This document shows positions 52,878-60,495 of a DNA stretch of 64,000 nt, piece by piece. Below the pieces are notes generated by a model that worked only from the letters and a program-made list of their open reading frames with translations, did not search any database and was not told the origin of the DNA. Both the position numbers and the translations under genes were made by a program. The first letter of the stretch is position 1, and each line of letters opens with the position of its first letter. The DNA comes from Bacteroidota bacterium (GTDB lineage Bacteria; Bacteroidota; Bacteroidia; Bacteroidales; Tannerellaceae): the NCBI GenBank assembly GCA_023429375.1, contig JAEYVY010000003.1:108682-172681 (forward strand), given 5' to 3'.

Positions 52878-54005
52878 ATGGAAAAAGCGATTAAGGTTCG
52901 ATTACGAGAGCAAAAAAACAAGTCAGGTCGTATCAGTTTATACTTGGACTTTTACCCACCCATTTACGATGCGGACAAAAAGAAAGAAACCCGCAGAAAA
53001 TTTATCAATATTTACTTATATGAAAAACCAAAAGACCGAATTGAAAAGGAGCATAATCAAGTTACCCGAATGAAAGCGGAACAAATCCGTTCCGAGTATG
53101 AGTTACGCTTATTCAATAAGTCTTTCGGTCTGGTGGACCGCTTTGCCGGCAAAGCAGATTTCTTGGCCTACTTTTACGAAAAGGTTCGTAAGCGCTATAC
53201 GTCCAAAGGGAACTATGATAACTGGCTTTCGACGTATAATTATTTGGAGGCGTTTACCGAAGGTAAATGCCTATTTGAGGACGTTGATGAAAAATTTTGC
53301 GAGCGGTTTAGGGAATATCTTAAGACTACCACCACGATTAAAAGTAAGTGGGCCAAGCTGTCGCAAAATTCACAACATAGTTATTTCAATAAATTTAAAG
53401 CAGCGCTTAAAGAGGCCTTTGAAGAAAAGCTGTTCGTGGAAAATCCGGCAAGGAGAGTTAAAGGGATTCCGCAGGACGAAACCCATCGCGAGTTTTTGAC
53501 AATTGAAGAAATCCGGGCTTTAAGGGATACCGTATGCGAACACCCTGTATTAAAATCAGCCGCACTGTTTTCAGCTCTCACCGGTTTACGATGGTCAGAT
53601 ATTATGAAACTGACATGGGCAGATGTGTTTCATTCCGTAGTGGATGGCTATTACATACGTTTCACCCAGCAAAAAACAAAGGGTGCCGAAATTCTGCCCA
53701 TTTCTGAACAGGCTTACTGCTTATTAGGGGAACCACAGTCGGCCAAGGAACTGATTTTTGCTGGCCTGAAATATTCTGCATATACCAATTTAATATTAGC
53801 CCGGTGGGTAATGAATGCAGGGATCCGGAAAAAAATTACGTTCCATTGCTTCCGGCATACTTATGCCACTCTGCAATTGACAATGGGCACGGATATTTAT
53901 ACCGTATCAAAGCTGTTGGGCCACCGTCAGTTGAAAACAACGGAAATATATGCCAAGGTAATCGATAAGAAAAAAATTGAAGCAGCCAGCCGGATTCAGT
54001 TGTAA
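52878..54005 (+). CDS. Tyrosine-type site-specific recombinase (island integrase)
   Basis: This protein integrates and excises the island. It has an N-terminal arm-binding domain (about 1-70, KVRLREQKNKSGRISLYLDFYPP), a SAM-like core-binding domain (about 85-200) and a catalytic domain. Catalytic residues are the Arg in TGLRWSD, Lys in QQKTKG, HxxR in HCFRHTYAT, His in LLGHRQLK and the nucleophile Tyr in TTEIYAKV. The ATG at 52878 gives 375 residues. An upstream ATG at 52794 would run through the inverted repeats and is rejected. Confidence 0.95.
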   Translation: MEKAIKVRLREQKNKSGRISLYLDFYPPIYDADKKKETRRKFINIYLYEKPKDRIEKEHNQVTRMKAEQIRSEYELRLFNKSFGLVDRFAGKADFLAYFYEKVRKRYTSKGNYDNWLSTYNYLEAFTEGKCLFEDVDEKFCERFREYLKTTTTIKSKWAKLSQNSQHSYFNKFKAALKEAFEEKLFVENPARRVKGIPQDETHREFLTIEEIRALRDTVCEHPVLKSAALFSALTGLRWSDIMKLTWADVFHSVVDGYYIRFTQQKTKGAEILPISEQAYCLLGEPQSAKELIFAGLKYSAYTNLILARWVMNAGIRKKITFHCFRHTYATLQLTMGTDIYTVSKLLGHRQLKTTEIYAKVIDKKKIEAASRIQL

Positions 54006-54008
54006 AAA

Positions 54009-54860
54009 ATGAAAAAGATAGTCTTTAACCATAAAGGACAATTCACCCATTTATTTCTGTCTTTTTCCGAACAGATTGTAAAAAGCCATAATCTATTAAT
54101 GGGTATAGGTACACCTGTTGAGTTTGAACTTCGTTTATCGCTCGGAGACAGGCATATTATGGTCAATGACAGGGTCGGTTTAGCAGGGTTCCAACGGCTT
54201 TTCCTTGCACAACGTACGTTATTGCTTGAAGCATTAAAAGTGATCGAGGAAGACCAAGACCTTTACAAGCGGTACGAGTTGCTGAAATCGTGCAGAGCGG
54301 AATATGAAGTTGTAAAATTGTTGCTAATAAATAATAGAGACGAACCGGTAAGAGATTTTAAGAGATTTTGTGATGAACAGTTTGTTCCCATTTTAGACAA
54401 CCATATTGCCCGGGTAGACGAATGCCTGAAAATCAAACACCATAAGAGTTATGTTCATAAAAGCATAGCGGATAAGGGACTTTTAAGACTGGATGGTTTA
54501 ATAGGGGATGATGAGTTATCGGATATTTTCGCTTTTTTTGAGCGCAGCTGCTTAGATAAGAAAGAATACTATGCGCTGATGCAGGAACTTCGATATGGTC
54601 GCCCGTCAGTATTCGAGTATTACAGATTGACTGGAATAAGTACAAATACAATTCCGTTATTTTTCAAGATACTAAGAGAGCGATACCAACTTTCAATGTC
54701 AAACAGGGATATGGCGAGATGGCTTCACCGGAAATTCAGGGTTGAAAGGAAAGGAGAGCTATTTCCACTCAATTCAGAACGTACTATTGAAGATAAGTTG
54801 AAGGGCCCGCTAACACGTCGCGAAAAGAGCCTAAAGCTTGATGCTTCCTTCGATGTATGA
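54009..54860 (+). CDS. Unknown integrase-linked protein
   Basis: The gene begins 3 bases after the integrase stop, so the two are co-transcribed. It is 283 residues, mostly helical and basic, with no signal peptide and no catalytic motif recognised. The C-terminal part (RYQLSMSNRDMARWLHRKFRVERKG) looks like a DNA- or protein-binding helical module. RteC-type regulators sit in the same position in some Bacteroides conjugative and mobilisable elements, and a distant relation is possible but not shown. It is probably an accessory to integration or its control. Confidence 0.6.
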   Translation: MKKIVFNHKGQFTHLFLSFSEQIVKSHNLLMGIGTPVEFELRLSLGDRHIMVNDRVGLAGFQRLFLAQRTLLLEALKVIEEDQDLYKRYELLKSCRAEYEVVKLLLINNRDEPVRDFKRFCDEQFVPILDNHIARVDECLKIKHHKSYVHKSIADKGLLRLDGLIGDDELSDIFAFFERSCLDKKEYYALMQELRYGRPSVFEYYRLTGISTNTIPLFFKILRERYQLSMSNRDMARWLHRKFRVERKGELFPLNSERTIEDKLKGPLTRREKSLKLDASFDV

Positions 54861-54930
54861 CATTACGCTAATTGGAAAGTAGCGCATCCGTTTCACATTT
54901 CTTTGTTGTTGTTAATCAACGTTTATTATT

Positions 54931-55284
54931 ATGGAAAATTTGATGTTAACGACAATTAAGAAAGATGAACTATCATTAATGATAGAGAATTGCGTACGTA
55001 AAGTAGTTAGAGAATCAATTGGTCAAAAATCGTCCCCAGAGCCCGAATATCTGATTGGAATAAAGGAAGCAGCCAGGGAAATACTTGGATTATCCGAGTC
55101 GCGGGTTTACACGTTATGCTCCACTAAAAAGATACCGCATATCAAAAGAGGAAATCGGTTATACTTCTCTCGTCAGGAATTATTGGAATGGCTGAAGGCT
55201 GGAAAAGTAGATACGATAGACGATGTGTCAAAGGAAGCGAGCGCCTATGTCGCGAAATCCTTTAAACGTTATGCAAAAAAGTAA
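54931..55284 (+). CDS. Excisionase-like / MerR-type helix-turn-helix DNA-binding protein
   Basis: This 117-residue protein carries a winged HTH of the excisionase (HTH_17) type at about 45-95: YLIGIKEAAREILGLSESRVYTLCSTKKIPHIKRGNRLYFSRQELLEWLKAGK. Such proteins bend DNA to favour excision or act as regulators. Its place after the integrase module fits an excisionase. The first 40 residues are helical and of unknown role. Confidence 0.85.
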   Translation: MENLMLTTIKKDELSLMIENCVRKVVRESIGQKSSPEPEYLIGIKEAAREILGLSESRVYTLCSTKKIPHIKRGNRLYFSRQELLEWLKAGKVDTIDDVSKEASAYVAKSFKRYAKK

Positions 55285-55395
55285 AAAGGCAATCCTGCCC
55301 GATTACCTTTAAATCTTTTAGCGTGGATTGCTACGCTTATTGCTCAATACAAAAGTAGCAATTCCACAATTTTAAACAATAAAAAATGTTGTGGT

Positions 55396-56595
55396 ATGCC
55401 TAAAGACCAGAAAGTTTTAGATTCTTCTCCTTCCATTGCCAAGGTCATTCAGTATTTCTCTGAAAATTATGAGTTTCGAAAGAATATTGTAACGAACGAC
55501 TTGGAATATAGAAAGATAGGTGAGTATAATTTTAAAGAGGTCAACGAGAATACATTGTACATAGAATTGCGGGTGGGCGCAGGAATTAAAGCGTCGTTAA
55601 CTGATGTGATGGTATTTTTAGGGTCTGATTATATTCAGGAGTTTGACCCTTTTTCGGATTATTTCGACAGGATACGGGATTTGTATTCGCCTGATATACA
55701 TGGCGATTACATTGAGCGGCTGGCATGTCATGTACACGCCTTTGATCAAAGACGATTTAACATCCAGTTTAAAAAATGGTTGGTTCGGACGGTTGTTTGC
55801 GCGTTAGTACCCGAGTATTTCAATAAACAGGCGTTCGTATTGGTGTCCGATAAGCAGAACGGTGGAAAAACCACGTTCAGCCGTTTTTTGGTACCCCCCT
55901 GTTTGCAAAGCTATTCCGTTGAGAATATAAGCGTGGACAAAGACAGCTTGATTGCTTTAAGCGCCAATTTTATTGGAATATTGGATGAATTATCAACCTT
56001 ATCCAAATTTGAAATCAACGCACTGAAATCCGTTATGAGCAAGCTGTATGTGAATGTGAGACATCCGTATGAACGCCGCGCGCGGATGACACCAAGACGG
56101 ATATCTTTTTTCGGTTCCACCAATTTAACAGAGTTCTTGACCGATGAAGCTAACGTGCGTTGGCTGTGTTTTGAGATTGAAAAAATTGACTGGTCGTACA
56201 AAGAGAATATCGATATTGACATTGTTTGGAGTCATGCGTACCGTTTATGGAAAAGCGGATTCAGGTACGAGATGACCAAAGAGGAAATTGAGGAAAACGA
56301 ACGTCACAACGAACAGTTTAGGGTTATTACGCCCGAAATAGAGCTTATACAGAAATACTATTCGCCAGGAACAAAGGCTGACCATGATGCGCAATTCACA
56401 AATTCAGACTTTGTGAGGTATTTAAGTGAGGAAAGCAACGGTCGTATACGGTTAAATACCAAGAATGTAGGCGTTGCACTAAAGAAGCTCGGTTTTTTCC
56501 AGCATTCAGTAAGGGGATACAACAATTCACCCTATCCTGTGAAAATTTATTTTGTAAAGTATAATAATCCTACTACGCTACTACAGATGGTATAA
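55396..56595 (+). CDS. VapE-type (virulence-associated E family) ATPase / helicase-like protein
   Basis: This 399-residue P-loop ATPase is related to satellite and plasmid replication helicases. It has Walker A SDKQNGGKTT (151-160), Walker B FIGILDELS (192-200) and a sensor-1-like SFFGSTN (237-243). The C-terminal DUF3874-like part ends at NNPTTLLQMV. In mobile islands VapE proteins accompany a primase and start element replication; no primase gene is seen here. The 3' end of the gene lies inside the left copy of a nested palindrome, so the coding sequence and a possible origin overlap. Confidence 0.85.
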   Translation: MPKDQKVLDSSPSIAKVIQYFSENYEFRKNIVTNDLEYRKIGEYNFKEVNENTLYIELRVGAGIKASLTDVMVFLGSDYIQEFDPFSDYFDRIRDLYSPDIHGDYIERLACHVHAFDQRRFNIQFKKWLVRTVVCALVPEYFNKQAFVLVSDKQNGGKTTFSRFLVPPCLQSYSVENISVDKDSLIALSANFIGILDELSTLSKFEINALKSVMSKLYVNVRHPYERRARMTPRRISFFGSTNLTEFLTDEANVRWLCFEIEKIDWSYKENIDIDIVWSHAYRLWKSGFRYEMTKEEIEENERHNEQFRVITPEIELIQKYYSPGTKADHDAQFTNSDFVRYLSEESNGRIRLNTKNVGVALKKLGFFQHSVRGYNNSPYPVKIYFVKYNNPTTLLQMV

Positions 56596-56710
56596 CGTAT
56601 TGATATAAAATAGAATAAGTGTAGTAGGATTGTGTTTTAAAATCCTACTACATCTTACTACTTACTACGGAATTTGTAGTAACGTAGTAGGATGAGCATC
56701 TTACTACACA
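56567..56710. repeat. Nested GTAGTA/TACTAC palindromes after the VapE gene
   Basis: ATCCTACTACGCTACTAC (56567-56584) is the inverse of 56676-56693 with one mismatch in 18. Inside, GTAGTAGGATT (56621-56631) and AATCCTACTAC (56641-56651) form a perfect 11-bp stem with a 9-base loop. Extra CTTACTAC copies lie near 56654, 56661 and 56700. The whole could be an origin bound by the VapE protein or a strong RNA structure. Confidence 0.75.
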
Positions 56711-56918
56711 AAAACTTTAAAAAAATTTGCTGGCTAAAAGAGAAGGATACGGAGAACCATGTTTCTCTTTTTAGTCCGCACCTTTTCTACATTGCAAGAT
56801 GTATTTTTGTTATCACAAAAAGTATCTTGCCAATGCTCGGAAAGGATTTATCGCAACTCAAAATCCAAAAAGTATGGCTGAATAAATCCAAAAGCCAAAC
56901 GGAAACTTAATCTCTCAA

Positions 56919-57011
56919 ATGAATCTGTTATTAAGATTATACAATGCGGCAAAACGAGCCGCGAACGGTCATGCGTGCGCTAGTCTGGATTATGGTAAGA
57001 GTATAACATGA
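56919..57011 (+). CDS. Possible 30-residue peptide, unverified
   Basis: ATG at 56919 opens a 30-codon frame (starting MNLLLRLYNAAKRAANG) ending TGA at the first octamer repeat. Codon use and amino-acid choice (Ala, Arg, Gly, Lys) differ from the AT-rich surroundings, which is why I list it. No family was recognised. It may be a remnant of a longer gene cut by the repeats, or just a GC-rich non-coding patch. Confidence 0.22.
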   Translation: MNLLLRLYNAAKRAANGHACASLDYGKSIT

Positions 57012-57118
57012 TAGCATTATAACACAATAACATTATAACACTGTAACACTATAACATTGTATCACTATAACATTGTATCACTATAACATTATAGCATCCT
57101 AACATACTAACATTGTAA
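57007..57118. repeat. Tandem octamer array, 14 units, consensus CATTATAA
   Basis: Exactly 14 successive 8-base units fit in register, for example CATTATAA, CACAATAA, CACTGTAA and CATTGTAT. All begin CA, and the TAA (or TAG/TAT) at positions 6-8 recurs in every unit. A partial TATAA precedes the array and CATG follows. Two units, CATTGTAT and CACTATAA, alternate, which suggests duplication of a 16-bp pair. Confidence 0.85.
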
Positions 57119-57250
57119 CATGAAAAATCAGCTGTGTATTCCATGGTGCAAACTGATTGGGGTGTTCAATAATTTACAGAAAAGAAGCATGTTAGAGGTG
57201 TTTTTGAGCAAAAAATGGTTATTTTGTAACCTAATTCCGAGACTTAATCG

Positions 57251-57880
57251 ATGAAGTTTGTTGTTATATCCGATACCCATGGGCAGCATCGTTCGTTAAA
57301 GTTGCCTAAAGGAGATGTTATCATCCATGCAGGCGATATCAGTAAGAGCGGCCATCCGGTGGAGATTGAGGATTTTCTTGACTGGTTCAGCAAGCTAAAA
57401 TTCAAGTATAAGATTTTCATTGCCGGTAATCATGATTTTTTCTTAGAACATGCGCATCCAAGGGTTATCGAGCAAATGATCCCTAAGGGTGTGATTTACC
57501 TGAACGATTCCGGTGCAGAAATCAATGGAATCAAATTTTGGGGATCGCCCATTACACCTTGGTTCCACAACTGGGCGTTCAATCGGGAAAGGGGAGAGGA
57601 AATAAAGAAACACTGGGAGCTGATACCGGATGATACGGATGTGTTAATCACACATGGGCCACCTATGGGAATATTGGATGAAAATTCATGTTCTCAATGC
57701 GTAGGCTGTATGGATTTATTGGTTAAGGTTAACCAAGTCAAACCAAAATATCACTTTTTTGGCCATATTCATGAGGGTTACGGCCAAGATACTAAAGACG
57801 AGACAATCTATTTAAACGCTAGTGTATTGAATGACCGTTACCAACTGGCACATGAACCGATGGTTATAAACTTCAAATAA
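57251..57880 (+). CDS. Calcineurin-like metallophosphoesterase
   Basis: This 209-residue metal-dependent phosphoesterase has five conserved blocks: SDTHGQH (2-metal Asp/His), HAGDISKSG (Asp), AGNHDFFLE (Asn-His), LITHGPP (His) and FFGHIHEGYG (His-x-His). The overall form resembles the MPPED/Rv0805 group, some of which hydrolyse cyclic nucleotides, but the substrate cannot be assigned. It is the first cargo gene of the island, after the octamer array. Cyclic-nucleotide hydrolysis or nucleic-acid end processing are possible links to the defence-like genes downstream; both are inference. Confidence 0.9.
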   Translation: MKFVVISDTHGQHRSLKLPKGDVIIHAGDISKSGHPVEIEDFLDWFSKLKFKYKIFIAGNHDFFLEHAHPRVIEQMIPKGVIYLNDSGAEINGIKFWGSPITPWFHNWAFNRERGEEIKKHWELIPDDTDVLITHGPPMGILDENSCSQCVGCMDLLVKVNQVKPKYHFFGHIHEGYGQDTKDETIYLNASVLNDRYQLAHEPMVINFK

Positions 57881-57981
57881 GCTATTTCTGGTTTCCAGTA
57901 ATTTATAACATGCTCCCCCGACTATTTTTGAGTGACCTAGTATCAGTTGGTTATGCCACGTTCTAAGTCGACTCTAATTGT

Positions 57982-58030
57982 ATCTCACAAAATGAGATGA
58001 TAAAAGATTTTTGCATATATTGTGATGCAA
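57982..58030. promoter_or_regulatory. Inverted repeats before the XRE regulator, possible operators
   Basis: ATCTCA-N5-TGAGAT (57982-57998) and TTGCAT-N8-ATGCAA (58011-58030) are perfect dyads ending 17 bases before the ATG at 58048. Their place matches autoregulatory boxes of restriction-modification controller proteins. Confidence 0.55.
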
Positions 58031-58047
58031 TTTCAATAAGCTGAACA

Positions 58048-58275
58048 ATGAACCGAATCAAAGCCGTATTGCAGGAGAAAGAGTTAACGCAAACGTGGCT
58101 GTCCGAGCAATTGGGTAAAAGCTATAACATGGTGAATGCATACGTGCAGAATCGGCAACAACCGAGATTGGAGGTGCTGTTTGAGATTGCGAGGATTTTG
58201 GAGGTGAACGCGAAAGAACTAATTGAGGATATAAATAATATCAAAAGAAATAACAGGAGTGGAGATGTTAGCTGA
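58048..58275 (+). CDS. Small XRE-family (Cro/CI-type) regulator, possible controller protein
   Basis: This 75-residue HTH protein begins MNRIKAVLQEKELTQTWLSEQLGKSYNMVNAYVQNRQQPRLEVLFEIARILEVNAKELIED. Helices 2-3 are TWLSEQLGKSYNMVNAYVQ. It overlaps the first methyltransferase-like gene, and the two upstream dyads suit self-regulation, as in restriction-modification C proteins. The C-terminal tail is short and polar. The controller role is inferred from position. Confidence 0.85.
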   Translation: MNRIKAVLQEKELTQTWLSEQLGKSYNMVNAYVQNRQQPRLEVLFEIARILEVNAKELIEDINNIKRNNRSGDVS

Positions 58276-58924
58276 AACAAAGCAAGTAAAATCAAAAAAG
58301 CGGGTTGCAGACCATGGAGAGGTGTTTACCAACGAACGTGAAGTAAACGCAATGCTTGACTTGGTTAAACACGAAACCGAAAGAATTGACTCTCGTTTCT
58401 TAGAGCCTGCTTGTGGTAACGGAAACTTTTTAGCCGAAATTTTGAGACGAAAATTAGCAATTGTTGACAGTCGATACAGCAAAAGTCAAGTGGAATGGGA
58501 ACGCTATTCTGTGATTGCGGTATCGAGCATTTACGGTGTAGATATTTTGGAAGACAACGCTCAAGAATGCCGTGACCGATTACTTGGTATATATACCGAT
58601 TGGTATTCTAAATTATTCAAGCAGGTAAAAAATGAGTGTATGCGTTCTGTTCGATTTTTATTGAGCAGAAACATTCTTTGGGGTGACGCATTGGATTTTA
58701 CCAATCCTGTGACTAAACAACCGATCGTGTTTTCAGAATGGAGTGCCGTTAACGGCTTTATGCTGAAGCGTAGAGATTATATGTTCAAGTTTTTAGTGGA
58801 GAAAACGCACCAGTTTTCAATGTTCAATGACGAAGGCAATGCAGCAGCAATTGACGAACCTGTAAAGGATTTTCCGCTTATTCATTTTTTAAAATTGGGC
58901 GAAGATGATACAAACGAACTATAA
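58265..58924 (+). CDS. N6-adenine methyltransferase-like protein, SAM-binding half (no NPPY motif)
   Basis: This 219-residue protein has the N-terminal block HGEVFTNEREVNAMLDL (18-34) and the SAM-binding motif I EPACGNGNF (47-55). It continues with a motif II-like GVDILED (91-97) and GDALDF (140-145), but it ends without the catalytic NPPY. The N-terminal 60 residues are clearly paralogous to the next protein (EVFT..VN..LDL, then FL[E/D]P). ATG at 58265 is preferred over GTG at 58259. It overlaps the XRE gene by 11 bases and the next gene by 20. It may complement the degenerate motif I of its partner. Confidence 0.72.
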   Translation: MLAETKQVKSKKRVADHGEVFTNEREVNAMLDLVKHETERIDSRFLEPACGNGNFLAEILRRKLAIVDSRYSKSQVEWERYSVIAVSSIYGVDILEDNAQECRDRLLGIYTDWYSKLFKQVKNECMRSVRFLLSRNILWGDALDFTNPVTKQPIVFSEWSAVNGFMLKRRDYMFKFLVEKTHQFSMFNDEGNAAAIDEPVKDFPLIHFLKLGEDDTNEL

Positions 58925-60413
58925 CCCTGATGTACTCTCTTGCCTTGCCAATTTGAGCAATGACGAAGTGTTTACGCCACCTAGTTTGGTGAACGATATT
59001 TTGGACTTGCTCCCTGCCGAATTGTGGAGCAACCCCAACGCCAAGTTTTTAGACCCCGTTTCAAAAAGCGGTGTGTTTTTGCGTGAAATGGCAAAGCGAC
59101 TAATGTTAGGTTTGGAAATCCAAATACCCGACAAGCAGGAACGTATTAACCACATTTTTGGCAAACAACTCTATGGAATTGCCATTACCGAACTTACCAG
59201 CTTATTAAGCCGCAGAAGCGTGTATTGCTCCAAAACAGCCAATGGCAAATACTCCATTTGCGAAACCTTTAATGATGAGCAAGGAAACATTCGCTACAAA
59301 CGAATGAAACACACTTGGCAAAACGGTAGATGCATATATTGTGGTGCTAACCAATCAGAATATGACCGTGATGAATCATTGGAAACATATGCTTACAATT
59401 TTATTCACACAGACAACCCTGAAAAAATATTCAATATGAAGTTTGATGTTATCGTTGGTAATCCACCTTATCAATTAAGTGATGGTGGTTTTGGGACGAG
59501 TGCAACTCCCATTTACCACAAATTTGTAGAACAAGCGAAGAAACTAAACCCAAAATATTTATCTATGATTATACCCGCTAGGTGGTATAGTGGTGGTAAA
59601 GGAATGGATGAATTTAGAGATGAAATGCTTAAAGATAATCGCCTTCGTCAGATAGTTGATTACCCAGAAGCAATTGATTGTTTCCCAGGTGTACAGATTA
59701 AAGGTGGTGTTTGTTATTTCCTATGGGAAAGAGATAATAAAGGATTATGCAAAGTCTCAACTTCTAGAAAAGGAGAAATTGTGTCTCAAATGACAAGACC
59801 TTTATTGGAGAAAGGTTGTGAGACTTTTATTAGATACAATGAAGCAATTTCAATTTTGAAAAAAGTTCAATCTTTGAACGAAAAATCTTTAAAAGAAATG
59901 ATAAGTGCTCGTAAACCATTTGGTCTAGAAACCACTTACAAAGGAAAACCTAAATCATTTGAAAATGCAATAACTCTTTATCAGAATGGCGGTGTAGGTT
60001 ATATAAAAGAAACCGAAATCAAAACCAATATTGGAATTATCAAATTTTACAAAACATTAATTCCACCACTTGGTAGCGGTAGTGATTCATTTCCACACCC
60101 TATTCTTGGAAAACCGTTTGTAGTAGAACCAAATAGTGCTTGCACAGAAACATATTTAGTTGCAGGAGTTTTTAAGAATAGAAAAGAAGCCGAAAACCTT
60201 GCGAAATATTTGACTACAAGATTTCTAAGATTTTTGGTTTTACTTAATAAACCTACTCAACACGCTACAAGTAAAGTATACACATTTGCACCAATTCAAG
60301 ATTTTAAAGAAACTTGGACAGATGAGAAATTATATAAAAAATATGGCATTACTGATGAAGAAATAAATTTCATAGAATCATTAGTTCGCCCAATGGATTA
60401 CGATGATGAGTAA
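58905..60413 (+). CDS. Eco57I-like N6-adenine DNA methyltransferase, degenerate motif I
   Basis: This is a 502-residue protein. Block DEVFTPPSLVNDILDL (20-35) is followed by LDPVSKSGVF (49-58), a motif I altered from the usual DPxxGSG. GIAITEL, a CxxC pair CIYCG (143-147) and the catalytic motif IV VGNPPYQL (184-191) follow. The second half, after about 190, probably holds target recognition and is more AT-rich, as expected of exchangeable specificity regions. It may be a partial pseudo-enzyme that needs the neighbour for SAM binding, or be active. It is translationally coupled on both sides. Confidence 0.78.
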   Translation: MIQTNYNPDVLSCLANLSNDEVFTPPSLVNDILDLLPAELWSNPNAKFLDPVSKSGVFLREMAKRLMLGLEIQIPDKQERINHIFGKQLYGIAITELTSLLSRRSVYCSKTANGKYSICETFNDEQGNIRYKRMKHTWQNGRCIYCGANQSEYDRDESLETYAYNFIHTDNPEKIFNMKFDVIVGNPPYQLSDGGFGTSATPIYHKFVEQAKKLNPKYLSMIIPARWYSGGKGMDEFRDEMLKDNRLRQIVDYPEAIDCFPGVQIKGGVCYFLWERDNKGLCKVSTSRKGEIVSQMTRPLLEKGCETFIRYNEAISILKKVQSLNEKSLKEMISARKPFGLETTYKGKPKSFENAITLYQNGGVGYIKETEIKTNIGIIKFYKTLIPPLGSGSDSFPHPILGKPFVVEPNSACTETYLVAGVFKNRKEAENLAKYLTTRFLRFLVLLNKPTQHATSKVYTFAPIQDFKETWTDEKLYKKYGITDEEINFIESLVRPMDYDDE

Positions 60414-60495
60414 AAAAGAATTTTTTCCGCCCCGACCATTGTCTGAAGCAAGATTTTCAGGATTAACGGATTTACAAGATTATGGCAAAAATTAA
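60406..60495 (+). pseudogene. Remnant copy of the helicase gene start
   Basis: ATG at 60406 overlaps the stop of the methyltransferase and opens a 29-codon frame, MSKKEFFPPRPLSEARF..., ending TAA at 60493-60495. Its first 11 residues match the start of the GIY-YIG helicase (MSKREFFPARP, from 61288) at nine positions. It looks like the original coupled start of a helicase gene, separated from the body by the KilA-N cassette, or a leftover of a related locus. The sequence then runs into GGATTAACGGATTTACAAGA before the KilA-N ATG. Confidence 0.7.

Larger units (their letters stand above)
56596..57250. other. 655-base repeat-rich region with no firm gene
   Basis: In order it holds the right part of the nested palindromes, an AT-rich stretch, a GC-rich patch with GCGGC/GCCGC arms (56946-56962), the tandem octamer array and then about 130 bases with nothing recognised before the phosphoesterase. 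A primase or mobilisation gene would be expected after vapE in relatives, and none is present. The ORF at 56692-56910 shows no family and is doubtful. Confidence 0.6.

Noticed and set aside
56692..56910. 72-codon frame in the region after vapE
   Set aside because: No family, a composition typical of non-coding AT-rich DNA, and it starts inside the GTAGTA palindromes.
57007..57118. Octamer array as a CRISPR
   Set aside because: The units are only 8 bases and contiguous, with no spacers and no cas gene.
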